Shown: piece by piece, positions 45,146-53,074 of the stretch
Position numbering within the stretch: the first letter of the stretch is position 1
How the letters are laid out: each line of letters begins with the position of its first letter
The notes under the pieces: generated by a model
What the model saw: the letters and a program-made list of their open reading frames with translations, nothing else
Database searches by the model: none
Told to the model about the DNA's origin: nothing
Source: 55-13 sp037190145
GTDB taxonomy: Bacteria; Armatimonadota; Fimbriimonadia; Fimbriimonadales; Fimbriimonadaceae
Assembly (NCBI GenBank): GCA_037190145.1
Contig: JBBCJU010000009.1
Location: 134,383 to 198,382 of the forward strand
DNA: 64,000 nucleotides
Direction of reading: 5' to 3'
Position numbers and translations under genes: made by a program

Positions 45146-45206
45146 TCGATTATTTTCTAAGCCGCGACCAGACTGAGGATTTCAAAACAGCAAGTCTTGT
45201 AGATTT

Positions 45207-45490
45207 TGGACCAGTGGGGTGTGGGTTTTGTTAACTGCTCGCTACGGATTTGATAGGTTCAAATTGGTCCGGATCGCAACCGTTGACAGGTTCCAAAAAC
45301 GGTGGCTAGCTTAGGTTCAAAATGAATCTGGATTTTGGTGTGTATTTATCTACAAGTCACACATACTTTTGGTTTTTTGGGAATTGGGTTGTGAATTGGG
45401 ACTAGTTGGCAATGGGTTCACGGCTTTTCAGTATCTTGTCGCGTGTTTTTGATCTCGATAGATAAAGGGCAAAACTAGGGTTTTTGACAA
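45207..45490 (+). repeat. Diverged intergenic repeat, copy B
   Basis: Aligns with 28121-28395 along its full length, same orientation, with scattered substitutions and small indels; 45301-45342 is identical to 28215-28256. It repeats the AGGTTC units and the core AGGTTC/GAATCT hairpin. The next hairpin reads GTGTGTA...TAC...CACAC (45338-45362), where copy A has GTGTGCA...TGC: the C-G pair has become T-A. It occupies the middle of a gap (45095-45681) with no supported gene; downstream, 45491-45681 holds nothing I recognise. Confidence 0.75.
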
Positions 45491-45681
45491 CCTTAGTTTG
45501 GCAGTGCAGCTAAGTTCATCATTGCTTAATAAGGATCGATTAGGGATAAGATTGGGAGACTGCCAGTTCTACCCTGGACAGAAAAGCCATATGTCCGCCT
45601 CCCAACAGACTTATTTTAGCAGGTTCAGCACAAGAGCAATGTATAGCGTCGTGTTTTGCCTGGTATCAATGGGTTTTAGTT

Positions 45682-46296
45682 TCACGAGCCTCCAATAAGC
45701 AGGAGATTCGTCCAATCAAGAATAGCGAGAGTCAGAGCACACCAGGCTATTACCGTTACAACGGTCGGTAGTCGTCGTAGCGAAGGCCTAGCGCCAGATA
45801 GCAGTCCAAGAACTACGGAAGTCGCGGCCCCAACTACTGCGACCGGCAAAAACAAGACGGCTGGACTGACAATAGAAATTGGTACAAACCATGGTATCGC
45901 CGTCACCATCACAGTTGGCAGGACAGAGTATCCCAAAAACCATAGAACCCATAGTGCCGGCTTAGAGGGATACCTATCCAAGCTTAACATTAATAAGAAT
46001 AACGATAAGCCGACGATTGCAAAGCTGAGCCACGCTCCAACGTAGGGAACACCAAGGTATTCAGTCTGATCCTGACCGATGAGCTGCTCAACGGAAGCAG
46101 CCAACCATGTACCATGTAGTAAGGGTACGGAATAACTTCTTCTCAAAAAGTACAACAGTGTCGCAGCCACTAGCACAAGTAGTGCGTGAGCGTATCCCAT
46201 TAACATTCTAGGCTCGCGTTCCGGGACGTTTTCCTGCTGTCTCAATGTCGTCATTTCAATTGCCAGTTCCTGCGAAAATACCAGGGTAGCCCCCAT
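45682..46296 (-). CDS. Multi-span membrane protein, unknown
   Basis: About 204 residues from the ATG at 46296 (a TTG start at 46362 and an ATG at 46254 are alternatives). At least five hydrophobic spans (HALLVLVAATLLYFLRR, YVGAWLSFAIVGLSLFLLML, LWVLWFLGYSVLPTVMVTAI, LFLPVAVVGAATSVVLGLLSG, TVVTVIAWCALTLAILDW). No family recognised. It lies nine to 75 bases after a TPR gene on the same strand in an AT-richer region. Confidence 0.6.
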   Translation of the reverse strand: MGATLVFSQELAIEMTTLRQQENVPEREPRMLMGYAHALLVLVAATLLYFLRRSYSVPLLHGTWLAASVEQLIGQDQTEYLGVPYVGAWLSFAIVGLSLFLLMLSLDRYPSKPALWVLWFLGYSVLPTVMVTAIPWFVPISIVSPAVLFLPVAVVGAATSVVLGLLSGARPSLRRLPTVVTVIAWCALTLAILDWTNLLLIGGS

Positions 46297-46371
46297 CTGG
46301 TTTAGGTCCAAATTTCTTTGGAGGGAGTGCGGGAATACGTGGTATTGGTATTTTCTCAACAATAGGTACTT

Positions 46372-46767
46372 TTATGGTTCTCGATTTTGCTCTAGAAATA
46401 TTTCCAAGAGTAGTTTCATCGAGCCACCGTGTGATGGATTTCTTTCAAGAATCTCCGTTAGTTTTGCTCTAGATTCTTGTAAGCGATCAAGCTTGTACAG
46501 GCATTTCGCAATCATAAGAGCAGTAGTAGCATGGAATCCACAAACGATTTCTGATTCGTGGAATTGACAAAGAGCTTCATTAAACCGATCCTGTTCAAAA
46601 AGGAACCTTCCATAGTAATAACTGGCACTCCCACTTCTGTTATCGCTCTGGATAGCAATGTTAAATATCTGCTCAGCCTTGATTGGATCGTGAGGCACTA
46701 ATGATAGTGCTAGCTTTAGAGGCCCTTTTTCCTTAAACGTACTTCTCAGATTACTCAGGTAAAACAT
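46372..46767 (-). CDS. TPR-like small protein
   Basis: A 131-residue, mostly helical protein with TPR-like repeats: PIKAEQIFNIAIQSDNRSGSASYYYGRFLFEQDRFNEALCQF, then TALMIAKCLYKLDRLQESRAKLTEILERNPSH. No signal peptide. Likely a protein-interaction module cotranscribed with the following membrane-protein gene; otherwise unassigned. Base use is AT-rich compared with neighbours. Confidence 0.6.
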   Translation of the reverse strand: MFYLSNLRSTFKEKGPLKLALSLVPHDPIKAEQIFNIAIQSDNRSGSASYYYGRFLFEQDRFNEALCQFHESEIVCGFHATTALMIAKCLYKLDRLQESRAKLTEILERNPSHGGSMKLLLEIFLEQNREP

Positions 46768-46965
46768 CAGAATCCCAGTGGTTATTTCGAAGTTATTTTT
46801 GAATCAAACATTGCAGTAACATTCGCATATTGGACGTCCACAAAATCTCAGGTATGAGTTCAAGATCTGATATTCGAACGCCCGGCCGTGAACTATTTAA
46901 TACTAGAAATGATTTATGAGATAGCTTCTACTGACACAGGCTCTTCGGGGACAAGGCCGAGATCT

Positions 46966-47211
46966 CTACAATTTTAATACTTTAGATAGTTCATCGCGAA
47001 ATGATTCATCATATGTATGCAATTTATCTGGTTGGATAACCACAACATTAAGGTTGCTCGTATTCTCGTAGTCTTCTAAGTGATCGTGATGATACTCACG
47101 GTGCTTAATCAAGTAAGTTAGTTTCTCAACTAACTCTTCAGCCTCACTTGCCGATAGGGCAAGCGTTAGCTGATTGATTATCTCTTCAGCTGATACGTCA
47201 TATATTAACAT
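46966..47211 (-). CDS. Small acidic orphan protein
   Basis: An 81-residue acidic protein (MLIYDVSAEEIINQLTLALS, then AEELVEKLTYLIKHREYHHDHLEDYEN) with amphipathic helices. Its ATG follows a short in-frame-terminated leader (GTG AAT AAA ... CGG TAA, 47247-47212) that has an AAAGGA ribosome-binding site, so translation may be coupled. The size, acidity and setting recall immunity-type proteins, but no homology supports this. Could be a remnant of a larger system. Confidence 0.45.
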   Translation of the reverse strand: MLIYDVSAEEIINQLTLALSASEAEELVEKLTYLIKHREYHHDHLEDYENTSNLNVVVIQPDKLHTYDESFRDELSKVLKL

Positions 47212-47814
47212 TTACCGGATCACGTCCTTCGGATCAAATTTATTCACAGTTATTCCTTTCGCCTACCAAAGACATAGCTCTTCAACGCAACCTTGCTCAT
47301 CTTTAGTATAGATGGTGTATCTACATTATCATCGGTGTATTTTTATTACACAACCCACGATTAGGGGCAGGTGGTTGCAGTTACAATCGTAAGTGCAACT
47401 GCAGAGTTGCTATTCCTGAGGTCACGACTTAGTAGCCTAATGCCTTCCAACGTTAAGGTGGAGACCGTAGAAAACAATGACGCAGCGATTGACTGAATCT
47501 GGACAAGAAGTCTTAAATCTTAAGCTCATGAGAATTTTTGAATCTCAGCAAGAAATCATTTCCCTACATTTTTCATTGTCAAAGTTTCTCCAACGTTGCA
47601 TACTTCAAATAGGAATTTTCGGTATGCGGATGGTATCTCGAACCCAACAAGTTGTTCGAAAGCAGCCACATCGCATTCAGTAGGTCGAGGACCACAATTC
47701 TTGAATGAAACTTCCATAAGGTTGGTTAATCGAGGTGCGCAGCCCTCAAGACTGCATTGTAAGCTTCCGTTCAGGAATTGTGAAGGAGTTTGGATAAAAT
47801 TGCAGGTAGCTTCT
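47212..47814. other. 600-base AT-rich stretch without a supported gene
   Basis: Only short, unconvincing frames are present. It contains an 11-residue leader frame on the minus strand (47247-47212) and an imperfect hairpin GTTGCAGTTAC...GTAAGTGCAAC (47374-47399, ten of eleven pairs). I see no RNA family, repeat of the 28121 type or mobile-element end. It may be the decayed remains of a gene. Confidence 0.5.
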
Positions 47815-48114
47815 CTACTCTGTTTTGTTATGTGCGGATGAGAGATAGAGATTACAGTGAATCACGATTACGAGTGACGAAAAAGGGTACACGCAAAACA
47901 ACACTTCTAAAAACGGTATTGGAATGATGTATAGCACGATCAATCCGAGGTAAATCTGCGTCTTGGGAGGCGAAACCTTTCTTGATTTAAGGCAACAGGC
48001 GATCAAAAGAATGAGGGAAGTGAGCCCCAGAAATCCCTGGGCCAGTTGAAAGAAATCTCTTTGGTAGAAGCCAGCTTTTAAGATAGTCGCTATCCAATAA
48101 AACGTACCGGGCAA
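47815..48114 (-). CDS. Small three-span membrane protein, uncertain
   Basis: A 99-residue frame with three hydrophobic segments (LAQGFLGLTSLILLIACCL, IYLGLIVLYIIPIPFLEVLFCVYPFSSLVIVIHC). No family recognised and no strong ribosome-binding site noted. It precedes the terminator of the sugar isomerase gene, on the same strand but in the order that makes it a separate unit. Confidence 0.4.
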   Translation of the reverse strand: MPGTFYWIATILKAGFYQRDFFQLAQGFLGLTSLILLIACCLKSRKVSPPKTQIYLGLIVLYIIPIPFLEVLFCVYPFSSLVIVIHCNLYLSSAHNKTE

Positions 48115-48128
48115 AACCTATCCTCCTA

Positions 48129-48165
48129 TTCTTGAGTGCTCCCCGACTTGGGGAGCACTCAAGAA
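48129..48165 (-). terminator. Strong terminator after the sugar isomerase gene
   Basis: TTCTTGAGTGCTCCCC, loop, GGGGAGCACTCAAGAA: a perfect 16-bp stem with a five-base loop, beginning 16 bases beyond the stop of the minus-strand isomerase gene. Confidence 0.75.
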
Positions 48166-48180
48166 ACCTACTAGATTAGA

Positions 48181-49053
48181 CTAACAGCCAGCGAGGAAGC
48201 TTCCGCCGAGCAACAGCCCTTGCTTTTCGCCATCTTCCGAACCATTAAAGTTTTCATCTTCCAGCTCAATACTGACCGCTCCAGAGTAGCCGTACTCGGC
48301 AAGGATCTGGAAGGCGCGTGTCCAACGAATTCGTCCATGCCCTGGAATGGTGTAGCGCCACGCGTGAGAGCCAAAGCCATGCCCTTTGGCAAAAGTGGCG
48401 GGTTGCTCGGTACCAAATTCGTATCGGCCCTCATCCAGAATCTCAGTGTCCTTTCCATGCACGTGGTAAACACGATCCTTAAACTCTTCAACAAAGCGGA
48501 TTTCATCAATTCCCATCCGCACAAGGTGAGATGGATCGTAGTTCACTCCCACCGCTAGCGAAGGACACTGCTCAAAACAAGCTCTATATCCTTCAGGAGT
48601 GCAACAGAGTGCACCAGCACCGGGCCACCCCTCAATCACTAGTCGAGCGCCATGCTTCTCAAGATGGGGAGCCAATTCGTTAACGCTTTCCACCATGTAA
48701 GCAAAGTTTTCACTTCTTGGCTTGCTGGCATCTTCAGGGAGCATGACCAAAAAGTGGTTAAAGGCACCTCCAGCCGCACAGGCCTCCACATAAGCTGCGT
48801 TTCTGTCCACTGCATCTTTTCGCTTCATCGGGTCTTCCGAGATCATTCCTTGCCATTCAGCAAGATCAACGGAGCCAACCTTTAAGCCCGCATCGGTAAC
48901 CTGCTTGGCAGATGTATCACCATCCCGCCCAAGGTCCACCACTCCGAATTCATTGTTCTTGGCCCACTCGATGAGTGAGCTCAAGTCTTTTTGCCAATCT
49001 CCCCAACCTCGTCGAAACCCAATCGAAAAACCACCTGTCCGCGTCGTCAGCAT
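48181..49053 (-). CDS. Sugar phosphate isomerase/epimerase (TIM barrel, AP-endonuclease-2 fold)
   Basis: A 290-residue barrel protein: FSIGFRRGWGDWQKDLSSLIEWAKNNEFGVVDL, EACAAGGAFNHFLVMLPED, LEKHGARLVIEGWPGAGALCCTPEGYRACFEQCPSLAVGVNYDPSHLVRMGID, VYHVHGKDTEIL, and PGHGRIRWTRAFQILAEYGYSGAVSIELEDENF. The Glu, Asp and His residues match the metal-binding set of the family (xylose-isomerase-like). Substrate unknown. 18 bases separate its start from the end of the radical SAM gene, so the two may be cotranscribed. Confidence 0.87.
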   Translation of the reverse strand: MLTTRTGGFSIGFRRGWGDWQKDLSSLIEWAKNNEFGVVDLGRDGDTSAKQVTDAGLKVGSVDLAEWQGMISEDPMKRKDAVDRNAAYVEACAAGGAFNHFLVMLPEDASKPRSENFAYMVESVNELAPHLEKHGARLVIEGWPGAGALCCTPEGYRACFEQCPSLAVGVNYDPSHLVRMGIDEIRFVEEFKDRVYHVHGKDTEILDEGRYEFGTEQPATFAKGHGFGSHAWRYTIPGHGRIRWTRAFQILAEYGYSGAVSIELEDENFNGSEDGEKQGLLLGGSFLAGC

Positions 49054-49071
49054 ATTGGCGGATTTTATCCA

Positions 49072-49902
49072 CTATGCAAAGCGCGGGACTAGTTGTTTCA
49101 ACATCTCTTTCGTTCTTTCGAATCTGGATGAACTCCACCCAAACTCCTTCGCAACTTCAAGCGCTCGCTTCCCTGTATTGCTCGCAAATCGTCGCTCTGA
49201 GGAATGGAAGTAACCTGCCCAATACTGATCTGCATCCAGATCCCGCAAAGTTCTAGCAAACCCGATTGGGTCTTCAATGGGAAGCATTGGGGAAAGACTT
49301 ACTCCGATACCAATGCCGGCTGCTTTCAGTTCACGCAAAGCATCTAGACGGCGGTCAATACTCGCACACGCAGGTTCAAATCTCTTCCGAATCTCATCGC
49401 TATCTGTGGTGAAGCTCATATTCACACGAAGATTCTTAAACTTCTTAAACAAATCGATGTCACGTGTTACCAGTGGACCTCTTGTCTGAATCACCAAATG
49501 GGGTTGATCAAACCTATTGGCTAAATGCTCAAGGATTGCCCGAGTCACTCCCACCGTCGCCTCAATGGGCTGATAAGGATCTGTTGCAGAGCCTACAAGA
49601 ATCTTAGCCCCGCCCAGATCTCGATGACGGGCTAGGGCAGCCACCGTGTTCTCTTTCACCTCTACCCATTCGCCCCAAGCATCACGGCTTACATCATCGG
49701 GCACAAAGAATGCCGCGTAACAATAGTTACATCCAAAGCCGCAGCCACGATATGGATTCAGAGAGTAATCGAAGGTTCGAATTCTTCCCGTCGGGCGAGT
49801 GAGGATGCTTTTGGCATCTACCGTTCGAACAAAGGTTCTTCCTATGCGGCTAGGAACCTTTATCACCGGCAACTCAAACAGCGAAGCCTGAATAGTAGAC
49901 AT
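49072..49902 (-). CDS. SplB-like radical SAM protein
   Basis: Start at ATG 49902 (MSTIQASLFELPVIKVPSRIG). The 276-residue protein carries an Fe-S motif CGFGCNYCYA (Cys54, Cys58, Cys61; CxxxCxxC) preceded by FDYSLNPYRG, then ILVGSATDPYQPIEATVGVTRAILEHL, LVIQTRGPLVTRDIDLF and VSLSPMLPIEDP. This is the Rv2578c/SPL-related branch of radical SAM proteins; a DNA-repair role is possible but unproven. Upstream of and cotranscribed with the isomerase gene. Confidence 0.87.
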   Translation of the reverse strand: MSTIQASLFELPVIKVPSRIGRTFVRTVDAKSILTRPTGRIRTFDYSLNPYRGCGFGCNYCYAAFFVPDDVSRDAWGEWVEVKENTVAALARHRDLGGAKILVGSATDPYQPIEATVGVTRAILEHLANRFDQPHLVIQTRGPLVTRDIDLFKKFKNLRVNMSFTTDSDEIRKRFEPACASIDRRLDALRELKAAGIGIGVSLSPMLPIEDPIGFARTLRDLDADQYWAGYFHSSERRFASNTGKRALEVAKEFGWSSSRFERTKEMLKQLVPRFA

Positions 49903-49959
49903 ACATATACTATACGGCAAATCACCAAACTTTGTTCCTTTTCAATGCGATACTAACCT

Positions 49960-50388
49960 GTGCCTCTGTTGACGCATCGGTTTTCTGCGCGACTCAATCC
50001 ACTTCTAGAAGAGTTTTTGGTGGTTTGTCCAGGATGCCAGCATCCAGCTTTGATTCGCGGCACGCATGAGGTTAGCCTGACCTGCACTCACTGTGGAAAT
50101 ATCGAGACCTGCATTCCCGGCACCAAAGGATTCAAGTCGCTTTGGTGGGATTCCGTTGATCCTTATTTCCGGCATCCTCTATGGCTTCAAACTGAGTGCT
50201 GCGGTGAAACGCTATGGGCTTACAATCGACGTCATCTGGCCTATCTTCAAGAGTATGTTGGCGCCAAGCTTAGGGACTCAGGCGCACCCAAACGTACCCT
50301 CGGCAACAAGCTTCCAAAGTGGATGTTGTTGGCGAAGAATCGCGACGACGTTCTGAAAGGAATAGAACGTTTGATGACAAAGACCTAG
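49960..50388 (+). CDS. Zinc-ribbon protein, unknown
   Basis: A 142-residue protein (GTG start) with a CxxC...CxxC ribbon (CPGCQHPALIRGTHEVSLTCTHCG) and a downstream TECCGETLWAY. The C-terminal half is helical (EYVGAKLRDSGAPKRTLGNKLPKWMLLAKNRDDVLKGIERLM). No catalytic motif. Related small ribbon proteins are common and uncharacterised. Divergent from the radical SAM gene; 18 bases ahead of the RraB-like gene. Confidence 0.75.
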   Translation: MPLLTHRFSARLNPLLEEFLVVCPGCQHPALIRGTHEVSLTCTHCGNIETCIPGTKGFKSLWWDSVDPYFRHPLWLQTECCGETLWAYNRRHLAYLQEYVGAKLRDSGAPKRTLGNKLPKWMLLAKNRDDVLKGIERLMTKT

Positions 50389-50406
50389 GGCCAGTAGAAT
50401 AGAGCA

Positions 50407-50835
50407 ATGGTTCGGACTCTCCTCTTTATCCTTGGCCTCCTACTCATGATAGGTTGTGCTAAGCCAACCAAGACAGAGACGGAATCATCGGAGATCTCAC
50501 ATTCAGGCACCGTTGAGAAGATGCCAAAGGATGCTGCAGATTCAGCCGTCTTCACCCAGCTTAAGCAAGCTGGTCATGACTTCTCTAAGGAGACAGAAGT
50601 CGTCTTTTATCTGTACTTTCCCGAAGAAGGAGCCGCAAGAGGTGCCCTTCAAGTTCTTTCCGCCGATGGCTATAACGGAGAGATCAGCTCTTCGGATAGT
50701 CAATGGCTATGCAAGCTAAACAAGAAGATGATTTTAACGGCTGATACGATTGATATGGAGCGGTTTAAGTTTAGAGACCTCACCGTAAATGCTGGTGGCG
50801 AATATGATGGCTGGGAAGCGGCTCCCGTAAAGTAA
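50407..50835 (+). CDS. RraB-like lipoprotein
   Basis: A 142-residue protein with a lipoprotein signal (FILGLLLMIGC). The rest fits the RraB domain: FTQLKQAGHDFSKETEVVFYLYFPEEGAARGALQVLSADGY, then the diagnostic ending GGEYDGWEAAPV. RraB in proteobacteria is a cytoplasmic inhibitor of RNase E; an exported, lipid-anchored copy cannot play that role and presumably has another binding partner. Not near any RNase gene. Confidence 0.8.
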   Translation: MVRTLLFILGLLLMIGCAKPTKTETESSEISHSGTVEKMPKDAADSAVFTQLKQAGHDFSKETEVVFYLYFPEEGAARGALQVLSADGYNGEISSSDSQWLCKLNKKMILTADTIDMERFKFRDLTVNAGGEYDGWEAAPVK

Positions 50836-50896
50836 GCCTGCAGCCCAAGTTGGAAAAAGCCCATCTGGCAACCAAGATGAAGATCGGAGAAACGTC

Positions 50897-51808
50897 TTAC
50901 TCTCGGGCCTCAACGCGTACTGGCAAAAGGTCGGGTGGGACCTCGTTCACTCCCACCTGACGCCATTCGACTTCAAAGCTACCTTCATACCCAAACAGGA
51001 ATCCCCAAGTCCGATTCGTTATCTCCACCCGAATCCGATACTTCTCTATCTCGTCGTCGTACCACTCGCACACACTAGCGATTCCCGAAAAAGCCATTGG
51101 GAATCGAAAACCTAGCCAACCTTCGTAGAATCTCTGCTCTCCAGAAACTAACTGCAAGCCCCCGTTCTCGGCTACCCTAATGTCGATATCAACAGCCAAA
51201 TGTTGGTGTGTCCCCAGATAGTCCACAATCCGATTTCGCTCACGGCTGTAGATCATGTAAGCATCAAATCGTCTGGGGCGGTGAGTCTGGAAATTGCGAA
51301 TCCAAGTTATAGTTTCTCTTCCAAGCCCATCGCGATACGCATAGTTCTCTATCTGGAAGGGAGCATTCTCACCTTGTTCTGGAAACATGATTCGACGCCA
51401 ACTTCCACACAGCAGGAACGGATAAGTAAAGAATTTGCCGCGTTGGATAGACGACATCACACCCTTACCAATACTGGCCACCCCGTCGGCACTTGAAAAG
51501 CCGAAACGGCGCTGGATCATCGGATGCAAACGCGAGAAATCTGATCCAAGTACGGTTTGGTAGATTGAGGCTTGGCTGGGGGTCGTCGGAGGCACCGCCT
51601 CGCCGAAGGAAGATTTTGACCCGAGAGATATCCGATCATTGACGTTAGGAATAGACATAGGTTCACCTTGAGCACCTGGGGAGACGCCCATGAAAAAGAA
51701 GCAAAAAACAATTGCTAAGCCGACTACGAATAGAAGAAAACGTGGACGATTCCAAGTGGAGAGCACGAGCAATGCCACGATGCCGGTCATCCAAGGCGAC
51801 AGACCCAT
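50897..51808 (-). CDS. DUF4166 protein
   Basis: A 303-residue protein with an N-terminal hydrophobic segment (IVALLVLSTWNRPRFLLFVVGLAIVFCFFFMG) and a DUF4166 domain from about residue 80: YQTVLGSDFSRLHPMIQRRFG, SIGKGVMSSIQRG, RDGLGRETITWIRNF, RRFDAYMIYSRERNRIVDYLGTHQHLAVDIDIRV. The function is unknown. Its start overlaps the SRPBCC gene by 22 bases, a pairing seen in other bacteria. Confidence 0.85.
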   Translation of the reverse strand: MGLSPWMTGIVALLVLSTWNRPRFLLFVVGLAIVFCFFFMGVSPGAQGEPMSIPNVNDRISLGSKSSFGEAVPPTTPSQASIYQTVLGSDFSRLHPMIQRRFGFSSADGVASIGKGVMSSIQRGKFFTYPFLLCGSWRRIMFPEQGENAPFQIENYAYRDGLGRETITWIRNFQTHRPRRFDAYMIYSRERNRIVDYLGTHQHLAVDIDIRVAENGGLQLVSGEQRFYEGWLGFRFPMAFSGIASVCEWYDDEIEKYRIRVEITNRTWGFLFGYEGSFEVEWRQVGVNEVPPDLLPVRVEARE

Positions 51809-52374
51809 TGCAGAATGAGTCGCGAGCCCTTGGTACCCAACGCAATGGAAAGAAAAATTCGTGAGATGGCATGATAGATTGCCTTTCTAAGCACCGTCCG
51901 TGGGTCAAGTCCTTCTTCTATCCAGAGTCTCAACCGATCAAAACTCCAAGCTGTGGCCCAACCCATTAAAGGGCGAAAACAACGATCCATCAGGGCTCCA
52001 AACCATCCAAAGCGGATTCGATAGTCATAAGCAGTAAGGAAGCGGACCCCTGATTTTGTGGTCTCATATTTACAATAACCCGAACCTTCCTGAATTAGGG
52101 ACCGAGGATCATCTGACCAAAACCTAAGCGCAGAAGTGCGAGAATCTATGGCTGACTTTTGTCCAACGGTCTCCCCTTCTCCGCAGATTTCCAGCCCAAA
52201 TCCGATTCTTGTCTTGTAGAGAAATCTCTGGAGATGTGCGTCAGAGACGGGCAGATAGTCGATTTCCGTAAATCGAAGATCCCATTTCTCATGCATCTTT
52301 GGGTTCTGAGTTCTCTCCCAGATTTCATCCAAAGAACACTTGATTGCTGTCTCGACATAGATGACCGACGACAT
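51787..52374 (-). CDS. SRPBCC-family (START-like) protein
   Basis: A 195-residue START-like ligand-binding protein: VIYVETAIKCSLDEIWERTQNPKMHEKWDLRFTEIDYL, SGYCKYETTKSGVRFLTAYDYRIRFGWFGALMDRCFRPLMGWATAWSFDRLRLWIEEGLDP. Such folds bind lipids or hydrophobic small molecules. Translationally linked to DUF4166. Ligand unknown. Confidence 0.8.
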   Translation of the reverse strand: MSSVIYVETAIKCSLDEIWERTQNPKMHEKWDLRFTEIDYLPVSDAHLQRFLYKTRIGFGLEICGEGETVGQKSAIDSRTSALRFWSDDPRSLIQEGSGYCKYETTKSGVRFLTAYDYRIRFGWFGALMDRCFRPLMGWATAWSFDRLRLWIEEGLDPRTVLRKAIYHAISRIFLSIALGTKGSRLILQWVCRLG

Positions 52375-52513
52375 GGTTTCATTATATATTGAAAGTTCAG
52401 AAATAATAGCAAATACTCATTTGTGCTAGTTTTCACTTTCTCTACAAGCCATTTCCTTGAAAGATTAGGTGGCATTTCACTGCAGTTAGAGTCGAGCTAA
52501 ACTCTAGATTCCA

Positions 52514-53074
52514 TTGAAGCCTTTCCGTCCCCGTATCTCTCGAAAGCCAATCGTGCTTCTGGTGAGCATTTGCTTGTTATTGTCTGCGGTGCTCATTCCA
52601 ATTGCCTTAAAACTCCCGCGACTCATTGAGGCAGAGATTGTTCTTGGAGTTTGGTGGCTTGTGTGGGTTATGACTCTCACGTGGATTCTCTTCACCGGAC
52701 AGCATGTTGAGGACGATGCGGAGTGGATAGGGCAAGGAACATCTCGCTGGAAAGACTGGTTAGGTTTTCCAAATGGCATGGATGCTTCAGGATGTTTCTT
52801 TGATGAGGGGTGTGCGGCCATCGGTCTCGCAGTCGCTGCCTTTGTCTTGATTGGCTTAGCATTTTTGTTGCTTATTGAGCTAATCATCCCTGCGATTGCT
52901 CTTCTACTATTGGCATCGATCGGTGGAATGATCGCCAGGGCCGTGAATGACAACCATCATTGCGAGGGCCGCATCAGCTTATCCATATTGTGGGGAGCCA
53001 TTTGGGCAACAATCTACATTGCACCTACAACAGGTGTTGTCGTTTGGATAATCCTAGCCTTGCCAACTCCTTAG
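52514..53074 (+). CDS. Membrane protein, unknown
   Basis: A 186-residue protein (TTG start) with at least four hydrophobic spans (VLLVSICLLLSAVLIPIAL, LGVWWLVWVMTLTWILFTG, AAIGLAVAAFVLIGLAFLLLIE, LSILWGAIWATIYIAPTTGVVVWIILA) and a CFFDEGC pair. No family recognised. Its stop overlaps the convergent beta-barrel gene by four bases. Confidence 0.6.
   Translation: MKPFRPRISRKPIVLLVSICLLLSAVLIPIALKLPRLIEAEIVLGVWWLVWVMTLTWILFTGQHVEDDAEWIGQGTSRWKDWLGFPNGMDASGCFFDEGCAAIGLAVAAFVLIGLAFLLLIELIIPAIALLLLASIGGMIARAVNDNHHCEGRISLSILWGAIWATIYIAPTTGVVVWIILALPTP

Noticed and set aside
45498..45698. Plus-strand 66-residue frame just after repeat copy B
   Set aside because: No ribosome-binding site, no family resemblance, overlaps the end of the opposing membrane-protein gene, and codon use is not gene-like.
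47477..47841. Two overlapping plus-strand frames of 68 and 81 residues
   Set aside because: Both lack recognisable motifs and a convincing start; they lie in the AT-rich gene-free stretch and overlap each other in different frames.
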